Assembly: GCA_022822575.1 (NCBI GenBank)
Contig: JAJEBJ010000021.1
Span: forward strand, 1-6,295
Direction of reading: 5' to 3'
Length of the DNA: 6,295 bases
Source: Alphaproteobacteria bacterium
Lineage (GTDB): Bacteria > Pseudomonadota > Alphaproteobacteria > SP197
In this document: positions 1 through 6,295 of the stretch, piece after piece
Layout: each line of letters opens with the position of its first letter
Position numbering within the stretch: position 1 is the stretch's first letter
Program-made: the position numbers and the translations under genes
Notes under the pieces: model-generated
Told to the model about the DNA's origin: nothing
Seen by the model: only the letters and a program-made list of their open reading frames with translations
Databases searched by the model: none

Positions 1-162
1 ACTCTACGATAGCAGACCTTCCACGTCATGCCGTCTCCAACGGGCACTCCGCGCGGTGCCTGAGGTCGACACTGTGTTCCGGGCAAGGGTCATGGACGTC
101 AGGAGCAAACGGGAATGGTGTTGGCGTGAAACTGGCATCTGGGGAACGCGCAATCGATACGG

Positions 163-191
163 TTGAAGAAGCCGGCATCGGGTTCAATCAT
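163..191 (+). promoter_or_regulatory. possible sigma70-type promoter for the mttB-like gene
   Basis: A TTGAAG hexamer (163-168) and an AATCAT hexamer (186-191) are separated by exactly 17 bases. Each matches four of six positions of the TTGACA and TATAAT consensus sequences. A start of transcription near 198 would leave a leader of about 50 bases before the ATG at 248. In GC-rich DNA such partial matches arise often by chance, so this is only a candidate. No operator or palindrome next to it is convincing. Confidence 0.22.
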
Positions 192-236
192 GCTGCTTCA
201 AGGGCTGCGACAAAGATACCTGAAGAGGCGGGAACC

Positions 237-241
237 GGAGG
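237..241 (+). promoter_or_regulatory. ribosome binding site of the mttB-like gene
   Basis: GGAGG at 237-241 is followed by six bases and then the ATG at 248. This is a near-ideal Shine-Dalgarno sequence and spacing, and it fixes the start. The next in-frame ATG, at 329 (codon 28), has no comparable site, and the frame is closed upstream by a TGA at 221-223. Confidence 0.75.
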
Positions 242-247
242 CACGCC

Positions 248-1777
248 ATGACGACGGCAGGCAGCAGACGGCGTTCCCGGCGGTTCGGCGGAAGATCTTC
301 CCCCAGCACGGTGCCGGCAACATTGACAATGCGGCGCTTGCCTGCCTTCGAACCCTTTGGCGAGGACGTGCTCGAAGCCATCGAGAGACAGGCGGACTGG
401 ATTCTCGACACCGTCGGCGTTGACTTTCGCGGGGATGACGTCGCCCTGGCACTCTTCCGGTCGGCCGGGGCGCGTGTCGAGAACCAGCGTGTCAGGATGG
501 AACCGGGTCAGGCCCGCGCACTGTGCGCGTCGGCGCCCGAGACCTTCGTGCTTCACGCACGCAATCCCGAACGAAGCGTCACACTGGGCGGCGATCACGT
601 GGTGCTGATGCCAGGCTACGGTTCGCCCTTCGTCACCGATCTTGACCGCGGGCGACGCTATGCCTCGCTCGAGGATTTCCGGAACTTCGTCCGCCTCACG
701 TTCATGACGCCGTGGCTCGGTCACTCCGGCGGCACGGTGTGCGAACCCGTCGATATCCCCGTCAACAAGCGTCATCTCGACATGGTGATGGCCCACCTCA
801 CGCTCTCCGACAAGCCCTTCATGGGGGCGGTGACAACGCCGCAACGTGCGCGTGATTCGATCGACATGGCCCGTATCGCCTTCTCGCCGCAGGTGCTCGA
901 AGACAACGCGGTCATCCAGGCCAACATCAATGTCAATTCTCCACTGGTCTACGACGCCAGCATGTCAGGAGCCCTCAGGATTTATGCAGAGGCCAACCAG
1001 TGTGTCGCGGTCTCTCCTTCGGTCATCGGCGGCGCCATGGGCCCGCTCACTCCTGCGGCAATCTGCGCCCAGACACTGGCGGAGGGCATGGCGGGAATCG
1101 CGCTCGCCCAGCTTGTTCGCCCCGGCTGTCCCTGTGTTCTCGGTAGTTTCCACGCCACCATGAACCTGAAGTCAGGAGCGCTCACCTTTGGCACGCCCGA
1201 GGCCAATCTCGTCACATTCGCTCTGGCACAGCTCGGCCGCAGGCTTCGCGTTCCCGTGCGTTCCGGCGGTGGCCAGATCACGGCTTCCAACACGCCGGAC
1301 GGACAGGCGATGCAGGACAGCACCAGCGCCATGTGGGCCACGATGATCTCCGGTGCCCACCAGATCTGGCATGCCGCCGGATGGCTCGAGGCTGGCCTCA
1401 CCATGTCCTACGAGAAGTTCGTCATGGATGTCGATCACAGCGGCATGATGCTCCGCATGCTCCAGGGATTCCACGCCCGGTCCGAGGACCTCGCAGCCGA
1501 CGCCTATATAGAGGCGGCCCCGGGCGAGAACCACCTCGCGACGGCCCATACATTGCGCCGGTACCGGAGTGCGAATTTCATGCCCGTGATACCGGAGCCG
1601 GGCTCCTGGGAGGCCTGGTCCGGTGACGGATCGCACCGCGTGGAGGAACGGGCCAACACCGCGTGGAAGACGATGCTTGAGTCCTTCGAGGCCCCGGCAA
1701 TCGATGATGCGATCGGAGAGGCCCTCAACGATTTCGTCGCCCGGCGCAAGGCATCGATGGAGGATGCCTGGTACTGA
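248..1777 (+). CDS. trimethylamine methyltransferase (MttB) superfamily protein, non-pyrrolysine type
   Basis: This 509-residue protein has the full length of the MttB family, whose members transfer a methyl group from a quaternary or tertiary amine to the cobalt of a partner corrinoid protein in the cytoplasm. Recognisable family segments are GGAMGPLTPAA (261-271), FGTPEANLV (314-322), SGGGQITASNTPDGQA (339-354), GWLEAGLTMSYEKFVMD (378-394) and a C-terminal DAWY. Archaeal MttB carries pyrrolysine encoded by UAG; this frame contains no UAG, so it falls with the pyrrolysine-free homologues, some of which demethylate glycine betaine or related betaines. The first 27 residues are rich in Arg and Ser (RRRSRRFGGR) and look disordered; the conserved part begins near residue 33. 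No corrinoid protein, reductive activator or transporter gene adjoins it, so substrate and partner remain unknown. It converges on the chrA gene across 35 bases. Family assignment is firm, but the specific reaction is not. Confidence 0.92.
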   Translation: MTTAGSRRRSRRFGGRSSPSTVPATLTMRRLPAFEPFGEDVLEAIERQADWILDTVGVDFRGDDVALALFRSAGARVENQRVRMEPGQARALCASAPETFVLHARNPERSVTLGGDHVVLMPGYGSPFVTDLDRGRRYASLEDFRNFVRLTFMTPWLGHSGGTVCEPVDIPVNKRHLDMVMAHLTLSDKPFMGAVTTPQRARDSIDMARIAFSPQVLEDNAVIQANINVNSPLVYDASMSGALRIYAEANQCVAVSPSVIGGAMGPLTPAAICAQTLAEGMAGIALAQLVRPGCPCVLGSFHATMNLKSGALTFGTPEANLVTFALAQLGRRLRVPVRSGGGQITASNTPDGQAMQDSTSAMWATMISGAHQIWHAAGWLEAGLTMSYEKFVMDVDHSGMMLRMLQGFHARSEDLAADAYIEAAPGENHLATAHTLRRYRSANFMPVIPEPGSWEAWSGDGSHRVEERANTAWKTMLESFEAPAIDDAIGEALNDFVARRKASMEDAWY

Positions 1778-1791
1778 CATCGGGCACGTGT

Positions 1792-1810
1792 CGGGAACGC
1801 AAGGGTCCCG
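1792..1810. terminator. weak hairpin in the convergent intergenic gap
   Basis: The 35-base gap between the two convergent stop codons contains CGGGA (1792-1796) pairing with TCCCG (1806-1810). An A/G mismatch and one further C-G pair follow, closing a five-base loop. No T-tract follows on either strand, so it is not a typical intrinsic terminator. Its position between two converging genes is what suggests a role in ending transcription in both directions. Confidence 0.25.
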
Positions 1811-1812
1811 GC

Positions 1813-3006
1813 TTACAGGAAGACGAAGCCGGCGGCTCCGGCGAGCAGCACAACCGCCCAGGGGGGCGCCTTCCAGGCTGCGAGCGCCACGAATGAGGCT
1901 GCGGCGATGGCGGTCGCCAGGGGCGAGATGAGACCGGCAGAAAGGATCGGGTCATAGAACACCGCAGCAAGCAGTCCCACGACCGCGGCGTTGACGCCGG
2001 CAAAGGCGCGCCGGGACGGGGGCGCACGGCGCAAGTGTCCCTGAAAGTGCAGGCCGCTGACAATAAGGAGTGCCGAGGGAAAGAAAATCGCCAACAACGC
2101 CAGCAGGGCTGCCAATGCAGACGGTGGTGTCTCCATCACGGCGCCAAGGTAGGCAGCGAATGTGAATAATGGCCCGGGAACCGCCTGCGCCGCACCGTAT
2201 CCGGCAAGAAAGGCCTCGCGATCGACCATGCCGGTGTCCACTACCTCGGCCTCGAGAAGAGGCAAGACGACATGCCCGCCGCCGAAGACCATCGAACCCG
2301 CGCGATAGAAGGCATCGATGAGAGGCCATGGGCCGCCAGCGATGAGACCGGATACCACCGGAAGTGCCGCCAGGAAAAGGAAGAAGACAAGCAGGGCCAG
2401 AATGGCAGCCGTGCGGCCGACGGGTACCGCCATCAGCTCTTCCCCGTCCGGCGCCGTCTCATCGCGCAACCAGACAAGACCGGCAAGCCCTCCCCCGACG
2501 ATGACCATCAGCTGCCCGATGGCGAAGGGAATCAACATGGCGCCAATCATGCCGGCGACTGCAATCGTGGCCCTCTTGCGGTCCGGCGCCAGACTGCGCG
2601 CCATGCCGATGAGGGCGTGGGCCACAACGGCGACCGCGGCAGCCTTCAATCCGTGTATCCAGCCAGTACCCAGAGCCGATTCGAGCTCGCCGGCCCCGAA
2701 GGCGAAAGCGGTGAGAAGCAGTGCTGAAGGGAGCGTGAATCCGATCCACGCCGCCAACAGTCCGCCGTAACCGGCGCGCATGAGTCCGATCGCCATGCCA
2801 ACCTGACTCGAGGCGGGGCCGGGAAGAAGCTGCCCCAGGGCGACGACATCGCCATATGCCCTGTCGCTCATCCATTGGAGCCGCACGACAAAGGCCTCGC
2901 GAAAGTAGCCAAGATGGGCCACAGGCCCTCCGAAAGAGGTGAGACCCAGAACGAGAAAGACGCGAAAGACCTCAAACGGTGAACCGCGCTTCCCTCCGGA
3001 TGTCAT
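1813..3006 (-). CDS. chrA: chromate transporter (ChrA/CHR) family protein, two-domain form
   Basis: This 397-residue polytopic inner-membrane protein has the length and duplicated layout of long-chain CHR transporters. The N-terminal half carries GLTSFGGPVAHLGYFRE (21-37) and LGQLLPGPASSQVGMAIG (57-74). The C-terminal half repeats the pattern as GSMVFGGGHVVLPLLE (237-252) and GYGAAQAVPGPLFTFAAYLG (269-288). Long hydrophobic stretches, for example 83-104, 146-179 and 199-223, fit membrane helices. Characterised members export chromate with a proton or sulfate link; many homologues have never been tested, so the substrate here is inferred from family only. The ATG at 3006-3004 overlaps the TGA of hpnE (3005-3003) as ATGA, which points to translational coupling and co-transcription with the squalene genes. 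A GGGGA lies only three bases before the ATG, consistent with dependence on upstream ribosomes. No chrB regulator is present nearby. Being last in the operon, it ends 35 bases from the convergent mttB-like gene. Confidence 0.9.
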   Translation of the reverse strand: MTSGGKRGSPFEVFRVFLVLGLTSFGGPVAHLGYFREAFVVRLQWMSDRAYGDVVALGQLLPGPASSQVGMAIGLMRAGYGGLLAAWIGFTLPSALLLTAFAFGAGELESALGTGWIHGLKAAAVAVVAHALIGMARSLAPDRKRATIAVAGMIGAMLIPFAIGQLMVIVGGGLAGLVWLRDETAPDGEELMAVPVGRTAAILALLVFFLFLAALPVVSGLIAGGPWPLIDAFYRAGSMVFGGGHVVLPLLEAEVVDTGMVDREAFLAGYGAAQAVPGPLFTFAAYLGAVMETPPSALAALLALLAIFFPSALLIVSGLHFQGHLRRAPPSRRAFAGVNAAVVGLLAAVFYDPILSAGLISPLATAIAAASFVALAAWKAPPWAVVLLAGAAGFVFL

Positions 3007-4256
3007 GCGTCCCCACAGACCCGGGCGGCGCGCTTGCCGGAAAGAACAGCTCCCTCGATCGTCGCCGGAAGACCGGTATTCGTCCAGTCACCGGCCAGGT
3101 ACATGTTGGCGAACGAAGTACGGGTTGCGGGACGCATGGCGATGGTGTCGGGATCCTGCGAAATCGTCGCACGACGTTCCTTGATGACACGCCAGGGCGG
3201 CAACGCGTCCGGATCGGAATCGAGAACCGCAGCCACGTCACGCCATGCCGTCATCGCGATATCATCCAGTGTCCGGCGAATCATGTCGTTTGCTGCACTG
3301 ACAGTGACGGAAACAACCTGGTCCCGTACAAAGATCCACTGGGCCATGCCTCCGATCAATCCGACAAAGGGTTGGCCACCGGGAAGCACGGCTGGCCCGG
3401 GCAGGCGAAAGTGGACATTGACGATCCCCTGATGCTTGCGCGGGACCTTGAGGCCTGTCACGAGATCACCGGCGACCGATGCAGGCAGGGCAAGGATCAC
3501 GCTGTCTCCCTCCAACAGGGTGATGCTGGTCGAGGCAAAGTCCAGCCTCTCCACTCTGCCGGCTGACGTCTGCAAGGCACTGAGCCGGCTGGAAAGCCTG
3601 ATGTCGACTCCCTTCGACGCGAGGTATCCCAGCGCCGGATCAATGAAGGTGGCTGAGAGCGAGTGTGAGGCGACGAGAGGACGGCAACAGGACTCTCCCT
3701 TCATGAGCGTTCTCCGGAGTGCCTGGCGCAACAGTCCCGCCGAGGCTTCCGCGAGCGGCGTGTTGAGAACCGCGACGGTGAGAGGTTCCCAGAAGCACGT
3801 CACGAGCCTTCCCGATCGCCCCACGCACTCTCCCACCGTCCGGCTTTCACCGGCGGTGACGACAGCAAGCGCGGAGAGATACTGAACCGGCGTGGTAAGC
3901 GGAACACGGCGTCGTGGATCGAGAATCCACCACGGTATCCGTCCCCCGCCGGGCCGCACGGTCCACTGTCGTGCATCGCGCACGTCAACAAAGGGATACG
4001 CGGCAGGTACCGGTCCCGTGACCTGGTCAGCCGCACCAATGGTATCGAGGTACAGAAGGGTGTGACGGTTGCCGGTCATCAACAGATGATTGCCGTTGTC
4101 AATCCGGCACTCGAGCCGGGAATCAAGAAGAGACCGGCATCGCCCCCCAGCCTGTGCGGCTGCCTCGTGGAGCACCACGCGCTTTCCGCTGCCCGCCAGA
4201 CACACGGCGGCCGAGAGACCCGCGAGGCCGGCACCGATAATGTGAACAACGGGCAC
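3003..4256 (-). CDS. hpnE: hydroxysqualene dehydroxylase HpnE (squalene-associated FAD-dependent desaturase)
   Basis: This 417-residue flavoprotein belongs to the amine oxidase/phytoene desaturase superfamily. The N-terminus has a dinucleotide-binding fold, IIGAGLAGLSAAVCLA (6-21), with the acidic residue at E31 and then AGGRC (36-40). The C-terminus has the second FAD-contact segment, YLAGDWTNTGLPATIEGAV (386-404). HpnE-type features include DNGNH (53-57) and WEPLTVAVLNTP (156-167). In the known pathway HpnE reduces hydroxysqualene, made by HpnC, to squalene for hopanoid synthesis. The start is a GTG at 4256-4254, giving MPVVHIIGAG immediately before the Rossmann motif; an AAGG sits nine bases upstream and an AGG four bases upstream. 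It begins 12 bases after the hpnD stop and overlaps chrA by four bases, so all three are probably one transcript. A carotenoid desaturase is the main alternative, but pairing with hpnD and the family motifs make HpnE much more likely. Confidence 0.92.
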   Translation of the reverse strand: MPVVHIIGAGLAGLSAAVCLAGSGKRVVLHEAAAQAGGRCRSLLDSRLECRIDNGNHLLMTGNRHTLLYLDTIGAADQVTGPVPAAYPFVDVRDARQWTVRPGGGRIPWWILDPRRRVPLTTPVQYLSALAVVTAGESRTVGECVGRSGRLVTCFWEPLTVAVLNTPLAEASAGLLRQALRRTLMKGESCCRPLVASHSLSATFIDPALGYLASKGVDIRLSSRLSALQTSAGRVERLDFASTSITLLEGDSVILALPASVAGDLVTGLKVPRKHQGIVNVHFRLPGPAVLPGGQPFVGLIGGMAQWIFVRDQVVSVTVSAANDMIRRTLDDIAMTAWRDVAAVLDSDPDALPPWRVIKERRATISQDPDTIAMRPATRTSFANMYLAGDWTNTGLPATIEGAVLSGKRAARVCGDA

Positions 4257-4268
4257 AGGGCCTGGCCT

Positions 4269-5108
4269 TCAGAGGAGCCCGTATCTAAGTGCAAGCCATA
4301 CCAGACGCACCTTAGGCGGCTTCACCGGAACATCGAGTCGGGTCCAGCCCCGCTGCTCCAGGAGATCGAGGATCTCGCTGTAGACCTTCATCATGGCCAC
4401 GATAGGCCTGATCCGGCGCCGGCCGATCTCGCTCAGAAGCCGGTCCGCCTCCGCGTAGTGGCGCCGCGCCATCGACGCCAGTTCGGCGCAGACGCCAGCA
4501 AAGGCCGGGTGTTTCAGGACCTCGCCTGGAGAAGCAGCCCCGATACCGTGCCTCGTCAGGATATCCCTGGGGACGTACAGTCTGCCCTCCTTTGCGTCGT
4601 CCTCAAGATCACGCAGGATGTTCGTGATCTGGAACGCGTTTCCCATGGTCTGTGCCATGACCGGTCCCGGGTGTCCGGTAATGCCGAAGACATGGATGAT
4701 CAGTACACCGACTGCTCCTGCGACACGGCGGCAGTAGGCGAAAAGATCTTCCGTTGCGGGCATCTCCACCCCCGGAGCAACATCTGTTTCCATGCCGTCG
4801 ATGATCGCCAGGAACTCCTCTCTGGGGAGTTCAAAGCGCCTGACGGCCTGATCAAGCGCACGAGCGGTCGGCATGGTGGGAGAACCGCCATAGAGTCGGC
4901 CGATCTCCTCGCGCCATGCGTCGAGAGCGGCCTTCCTGGATGCCACGTCGCCCGGGGTGTCCGCGATGTCATCGACTTCCCGGCAGAAGGCATAGATTGC
5001 GTACATGGCCCGCCGGCGCTCCGGCGCAATCACCTTCATGCTCCACAGGAATGACGTGCCGGAACGCGCGATGATACCGTTGACATGTTCCCAGGGATCG
5101 TCGGTCAC
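4269..5108 (-). CDS. hpnD: presqualene diphosphate synthase HpnD
   Basis: This squalene/phytoene synthase family enzyme condenses two farnesyl diphosphates to presqualene diphosphate, the first committed step to squalene and hopanoids. With the GTG start chosen here it has 279 residues, the usual HpnD length. It shows SGTSFLWSMKVIAPERRRAM (16-35), the first aspartate-rich motif CREVDDIAD (42-50), YCRRVAGAVG (125-134) and the second, NILRDLEDDAKEGRLYVPRD (163-182); the two aspartate motifs bind Mg-diphosphate. The frame stays open upstream to an ATG at 5267, but that start would overlap dxs by 131 bases and add 53 mostly Arg/Ser-rich residues with no family character. The GTG at 5108-5106 gives MTDDPWEHV, as expected for HpnD, and lies 28 bases after the dxs stop with a weak GAG six bases upstream. 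A CTG at 5126 is a less likely start. Phytoene synthase (CrtB) is the alternative but fits the motifs and the hpnE neighbour less well. Confidence 0.92.
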   Translation of the reverse strand: MTDDPWEHVNGIIARSGTSFLWSMKVIAPERRRAMYAIYAFCREVDDIADTPGDVASRKAALDAWREEIGRLYGGSPTMPTARALDQAVRRFELPREEFLAIIDGMETDVAPGVEMPATEDLFAYCRRVAGAVGVLIIHVFGITGHPGPVMAQTMGNAFQITNILRDLEDDAKEGRLYVPRDILTRHGIGAASPGEVLKHPAFAGVCAELASMARRHYAEADRLLSEIGRRRIRPIVAMMKVYSEILDLLEQRGWTRLDVPVKPPKVRLVWLALRYGLL

Positions 5109-5136
5109 GACAGTCTCGGTAGTCAGAGTATGCGAC

Positions 5137-6295
5137 TCACGAACTGCCCCTCGCCTTCTGGTGCTCCTCCACACCCACTGCCGCGAGGACCGTGGAGACA
5201 ATTCCTGACGCATCGAGCCCCGCCTGGCGCACCTGATTCTCGGGCGCATCCTGGTCGAGGAAGGCATCGGGCATGATCACCGGCCTGAAGATAAGGCCGG
5301 AATCAAAATGGCCTCCACCGGCAAGGACATGCATGACCTGAGTGGCAAAGCCGCCGATCGAACCCTCTTCTACCGTCACGAGAACCTCGTGGTTGGTCGC
5401 CAGACGCATGATCAGCTCGCCATCGACTGGCTTGGCGAAACGTGCATCGGCAACCGTTGTCGAAAGCCCCCTGGCATCCAGCACCACTGCCGCTTCCAGC
5501 GCGTCCTGCAACCGGGAACCATAGGAAATGAGCGCAACGCGGGTGCCTTCACGCAAGATCCGGCCGCGCCCGATCTCGAGAGGTTCGCCCCGTTCCGGCA
5601 TGGGTGCTCCGATTCCTGAGCCACGTGGATAGCGAAAGGCGCTCGGACGATCGTCGATGGCCACGGCCGTTGCCACCATGTGCACAAGTTCCGCCTCATC
5701 GGCCGGCGCCATGACAACCATGCCCGGCAGACAGCCCATGTAGGCAATGTCGAAGGCGCCACAGTGGGTTTGACCGTCCGCGCCCACAAATCCGGCACGG
5801 TCCATGGCAAAGCGCACCGGCAGACTCTGGATAGCCACGTCGTGGACGATCTGGTCGAACGCCCGCTGGAGGAAGGTCGAGTAGATGGCCGCGAAGGGTT
5901 TCATGCCTTCGGCCGCCAGTCCCGCTGCAAAGGTGACCGCGTGCTGTTCGGCCAGTCCGACATCAAAGGTGCGCTCGGGAAACACGTCGCCAAATCGGTC
6001 AACGCCGGTCCCTGACGGCATTGCCGCCGTGATCGCCACGATCGAATCGTCGCGCCGCGCCTCGCTGATCAGACTGTCGGCGAACACCTTCGTCCAGCTC
6101 GGCTTGTTGCTGGTGCTCTTGACGATCTCGCCTGTCGCCACGTCGAACTTGCCAACCCCGTGATACCTGTCACTTGAGTCTTCCGCCGGTGCGTAACCCT
6201 TTCCCTTTCGGGTGATGGCGTGGATGAGAACCGGTCCCTCGCTTGTATCGTCGCGAACATTGCGCAACACGGGAATCAGGTGGTCCAGGTTGTGA
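5137..6295 (-). CDS. dxs: 1-deoxy-D-xylulose-5-phosphate synthase, C-terminal part (runs off the right edge)
   Basis: Dxs condenses pyruvate with glyceraldehyde 3-phosphate, using thiamine diphosphate, to start the MEP pathway to IPP and DMAPP. Here 385 residues are visible, starting HNLDHLIPVLRNVRDD in mid-protein. Against the usual length of about 620-640, roughly 250 N-terminal residues with most of the thiamine-diphosphate-binding domain lie outside. Visible family segments are GPVLIHAITRKGKGYAPAE (20-38), DVGLAEQHAVTFAAGLA (111-127), whose glutamate (116) corresponds to the catalytic Glu370 of the E. coli enzyme, DRAGFVGADGQTHCGAFD (165-182), FRYPRGSG (220-227), and the C-terminal transketolase-like segment DARFAKPVD (283-291) to VTVEEGSIGGF (306-316). 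The stop is TGA at 5139-5137. The GTG codon at 6270 is internal, not a start. The gene is intact as far as seen and is the first visible member of the dxs-hpnD-hpnE-chrA unit, supplying precursors to the enzymes encoded downstream. Confidence 0.96.
   Translation of the reverse strand, partial: HNLDHLIPVLRNVRDDTSEGPVLIHAITRKGKGYAPAEDSSDRYHGVGKFDVATGEIVKSTSNKPSWTKVFADSLISEARRDDSIVAITAAMPSGTGVDRFGDVFPERTFDVGLAEQHAVTFAAGLAAEGMKPFAAIYSTFLQRAFDQIVHDVAIQSLPVRFAMDRAGFVGADGQTHCGAFDIAYMGCLPGMVVMAPADEAELVHMVATAVAIDDRPSAFRYPRGSGIGAPMPERGEPLEIGRGRILREGTRVALISYGSRLQDALEAAVVLDARGLSTTVADARFAKPVDGELIMRLATNHEVLVTVEEGSIGGFATQVMHVLAGGGHFDSGLIFRPVIMPDAFLDQDAPENQVRQAGLDASGIVSTVLAAVGVEEHQKARGSS

Larger units (their letters stand above)
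1..247. other. upstream region without a supported gene
   Basis: No convincing gene was found. One plus-strand frame is open from base 2 to a TGA at 164-166 (54 codons), but its Arg/Trp/Cys-rich translation resembles nothing I recognise. On the minus strand an ATG at 29-27 has a GGAG five bases upstream and stays open to the left edge, but only nine residues are visible. An imperfect inverted repeat lies at 41-62 (GGCAC core, loop CCGCGC, GTGCC core) with no T-tract after it. The segment probably holds the promoter of the following gene and perhaps the edge of a neighbour outside the window. Confidence 0.4.

Noticed and set aside
41..62. Imperfect inverted repeat that could be a terminator of an upstream gene
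   Set aside because: The stem relies on two G-T pairs beyond a five-base core and no T-tract follows on either strand.
121..160. TGGCATCTGGGG-like stretch considered as a sigma54 promoter
   Set aside because: The required GG and GC elements do not fall at the correct spacing.
2..166. Plus-strand frame open from the left edge to a TGA at 164-166, possibly the 3' end of an upstream gene
   Set aside because: The 54-codon translation is rich in Arg, Trp and Cys, shows no family motif, and an open stretch of this length is common by chance in GC-rich DNA. It cannot be supported without sequence to the left.
188..844. Minus-strand frame of 218 codons opposite the mttB-like gene
   Set aside because: It lies antisense to a gene with clear family motifs; its translation is His/Arg/Gly-rich with no recognisable domain. 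This is the typical shadow frame of GC-rich coding DNA.
2979..3566. Plus-strand frame of 195 codons opposite hpnE
   Set aside because: Antisense to the conserved FAD-binding C-terminal part of hpnE, with no motif or ribosome binding site of its own; treated as a shadow.
4062..5054. Plus-strand frame of 330 codons opposite hpnD and the start of hpnE
   Set aside because: Despite its length it is antisense to two well-recognised genes and its composition (His, Arg, Asp, Pro rich) has no domain character.
1..6295. Search for mobile elements, CRISPR arrays, tRNA genes, long direct repeats and riboswitches
   Set aside because: By reading alone I saw no transposase, spaced repeats, tRNA-like cloverleaf or recognisable riboswitch. 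In particular, no room for a leader exists between the operon genes.

Overview
This is a GC-rich, densely coded bacterial window. Codon usage (mostly G or C in third position) and the family membership of the proteins suggest an alphaproteobacterium, possibly of the Rhodospirillales type. That placement is an inference from protein flavour and was not tested.

Left part (1-1777): about 250 bases of leader with no convincing gene, then one plus-strand gene for a 509-residue member of the trimethylamine methyltransferase (MttB) superfamily. It is read without an in-frame amber codon, so it belongs to the non-pyrrolysine branch. No corrinoid protein, corrinoid reactivase or substrate transporter is visible beside it, so its substrate cannot be named.

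Right part (1813-6295): four closely packed minus-strand genes, transcribed right to left in the order dxs (3'-terminal part only; it runs off the right edge), hpnD, hpnE, and a two-domain ChrA-type transporter. Gaps are 28 and 12 bases, followed by a 4-base ATGA stop/start overlap between hpnE and chrA, so this is very probably one operon whose promoter lies beyond the right edge. Dxs makes 1-deoxy-D-xylulose 5-phosphate, the entry compound of the MEP isoprenoid pathway. HpnD condenses two farnesyl diphosphates to presqualene diphosphate, and HpnE reduces hydroxysqualene to squalene, the precursor of hopanoids. The operon therefore joins isoprenoid precursor supply to squalene formation. HpnC, which converts presqualene diphosphate to hydroxysqualene and usually sits directly before hpnD, is not in the window; dxs occupies that place.

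The two transcription units converge across a 35-base gap at 1778-1812. I see no mobile element, CRISPR array, tRNA or rRNA. The least ordinary points are the dxs-hpnD-hpnE arrangement without hpnC, the apparent translational coupling of a chromate-transporter-family gene to hpnE, and the solitary MttB homologue with an arginine-rich N-terminal tail. I see no clear new biological system here.
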